DNA from: Dermacentor variabilis
Lineage: Eukaryota; Arthropoda; Arachnida; Ixodida; Ixodidae
DNA length: 64,000 nt
Direction: 5' to 3'
Assembly (NCBI RefSeq): GCF_050947875.1
Contig: NC_134571.1
Coordinates: 229,472,024-229,536,023, forward strand
Each line of letters begins with the position of its first letter. The stretch's first letter is position 1. The position numbers were made by a program, and so were the translations under genes. Of the stretch, positions 62,745 to 64,000 are shown piece by piece. The notes beneath the pieces are model-generated. The model was not told the origin of the DNA, made no database searches, and saw only the letters and a list, made by a program, of their open reading frames with translations.

Positions 62745-63530
62745 ATTTCATTTATTTATACTGTCAACCCTCTTAGGGCTATTACAGGAGTGGAGAATGA
62801 AAACAACAAAAAGAAACATAGAATGCGACCGAGTTACAAGGTTTGACACAAAGCTTGTCTTAGAATGGAAAAGACGTATGAAATACAACATTCATGGGAA
62901 AGTGATCAAGAAACATTCACAGTTTGGCACCGCGTCGTCATAGACACGATAAGAGACACGTAAAAAAGTAAATCCATACGTATTGGGGCGATTCACTACG
63001 TGGTATTACAAAAATTGTGCTTTTTAACACCTTCCAAAAAGGCACGTAAGGACATCGAGGTTACAAGAGAGTTGGGTAACAAATTCCATTCTCTTATTGC
63101 CCTAGGAAAGAAACTCAACTTGAAGCAATCATTGTGGGCAAGTGGAGGAGGAATGTACATACCATGACAATACTTCGTTGACGCGTTCATAGGAAGCTCA
63201 AAATAATCATCTGGTTTAATAGCTACTTGATTGTGAATAACTTCGAACAGGAATATTAATCTGTCATGTTTAGTTCTCACCTCAAGTGGTGCTAGATCAG
63301 CTAATTGACATAACTCTGTTGGAGAATGGATGAGAATGGATGCGGCAATATTTATTAAATATAAACCTGGCAGCTAGCCTCTGTATTCGGTCAAGTTTAG
63401 AACAGTTAGTTATGGGGGTGTGTGGGTCCCAAACAATTTTAGCACATTCAATAATTGGTCTAACTAGAGTTTTGCAAGCATTCTTTTTGTAGACCCTGAA
63501 TCTATGCATTCTTTTCAATCTGCGCTGTCA
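62745..63530 (-). pseudogene. LINE RT C-terminal relic
   Basis: Tail-like AAATAAATGAAATGG (sense) at the left. The minus strand reads KTLVRPIIECAKIVWDP, NCSKLDRIQRLAARFIFNKY, then TKHDRLIFLFEVIHNQVAIK, NDCFKLSFFPRAIREWNLLP and FLEGVKKHNF with a stop. These match the end of CR1/Jockey-type RTs. One frame break near 63290. The catalytic part is missing. Confidence 0.8.
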
Positions 63531-64000
63531 ACTGAAATGCAGCCACCAACTCACTATCCTTTTCGTCGCATGGAAGTTGCTTAGACAGGACACAAATACC
63601 ATGGCTAGCATTAAAACAAACTGTATTTCGAAGGGTAAACACAAGGAAAGTGCACTCTAAACTTAATCACAATTTGCTGAGCAACGTGCACAATTATCAC
63701 AGACAAAATGTTCAATACCTGAGAAATGTTCCACATCAAGCGCATTTCATGATACTTTATTGCTGATGTATTTATGAAAAAGCAATAATGTGTTACACTT
63801 TTTCTAATCTTCCTGCATTATAAAAGAGTTATGTCAAATATAGGAATCTTGGACACTGTTCTCTCTGCCATCTAACAGCTTCAATGCAATGCACTGATGT
63901 AAAATTAATGTACAGCACAAATAAATAAATAAATAAATGAAAAATAGTTGAAAGAAACAATTTTTTAGCATCGTCGTGAGGGTACGCCCTTCTAATAACA
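63531..64000. other. Unassigned AT-rich DNA
   Basis: No recognisable gene. AAATAAATAAATAAATG at 63920-63940 may be the tail of a further, unseen retroelement on the plus strand. Confidence 0.4.

Noticed and set aside
1..64000. CRISPR array, operon or bacterial island
   Set aside because: No regularly spaced direct repeats with unique spacers; gene content, splice-like sites and retroelements are eukaryotic.

Overview
This window reads as the genome of a eukaryotic arthropod, most likely a hard tick. The reasons are the repeat families: Ruka-like tRNA-derived SINEs, Ty3/Gypsy elements, CR1-like and RTE non-LTR elements, Penelope-like elements with GIY-YIG endonucleases, Tigger/pogo, Tc1-like and PIF/Harbinger DNA transposons, and foldback MITEs. 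There is no bacterial gene organisation, rRNA, functional tRNA gene or CRISPR. The taxon comes from recognising repeat families by eye, not from a database search.

Layout. 1-12.5 kb: AT-rich, largely unassigned DNA with small LINE/RTE relics, two tandem repeats (4.6-5.0 and 6.3-6.6 kb), two inverted-repeat MITE-like units and one possible host exon (12.38-12.56 kb). 12.9-27.07 kb: a patchwork of broken elements. It holds an RTE reverse transcriptase relic, Gypsy A (minus strand) carrying the 3' half of a second element, Gypsy B, a Penelope-like relic split by an hAT-like MITE, Gypsy C (plus strand, pol deleted), a Tigger end and Gypsy G (minus strand).

27.07-50.29 kb is the centrepiece: one old Gypsy (I, minus strand; my own estimate is about 4.7 kb without insertions) stretched to 23 kb by nested insertions. 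A Tigger element with an unusual repeat-encoding ORF sits in its integrase. Between the two halves of its RT lie Gypsy D, an RTE fragment, a LINE tail and a young gag-only LTR element (J). Gypsy D itself carries a Tc1-like transposon with 255-bp inverted repeats and an intact 339-codon DD34E transposase (which in turn carries a pogo-like transposon), a near full-length CR1-like LINE, a 170-bp hairpin insertion with a 12-bp target duplication, and a PIF/Harbinger element with a TTA duplication. Removing the Harbinger and hairpin insertions restores the Gypsy D reading frame, which supports the reconstruction.

50.3-64 kb: a SINE split by a 583-bp insert, a Penelope-like element split by a CR1-like LINE inside its GIY-YIG domain, two candidate last exons of a host gene (55.41-56.30 kb), a clean 208-bp MITE, a SINE carrying an internally deleted Tigger that is itself split by a LINE, and a final LINE relic.

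Almost all coding potential is transposon-derived and mostly decayed. The near-intact reading frames are the Tc1-like transposase, the pogo-like transposase (one frameshift), the Gypsy B integrase and the Gypsy J gag. The only plausible host coding sequence is the three short candidate exons.
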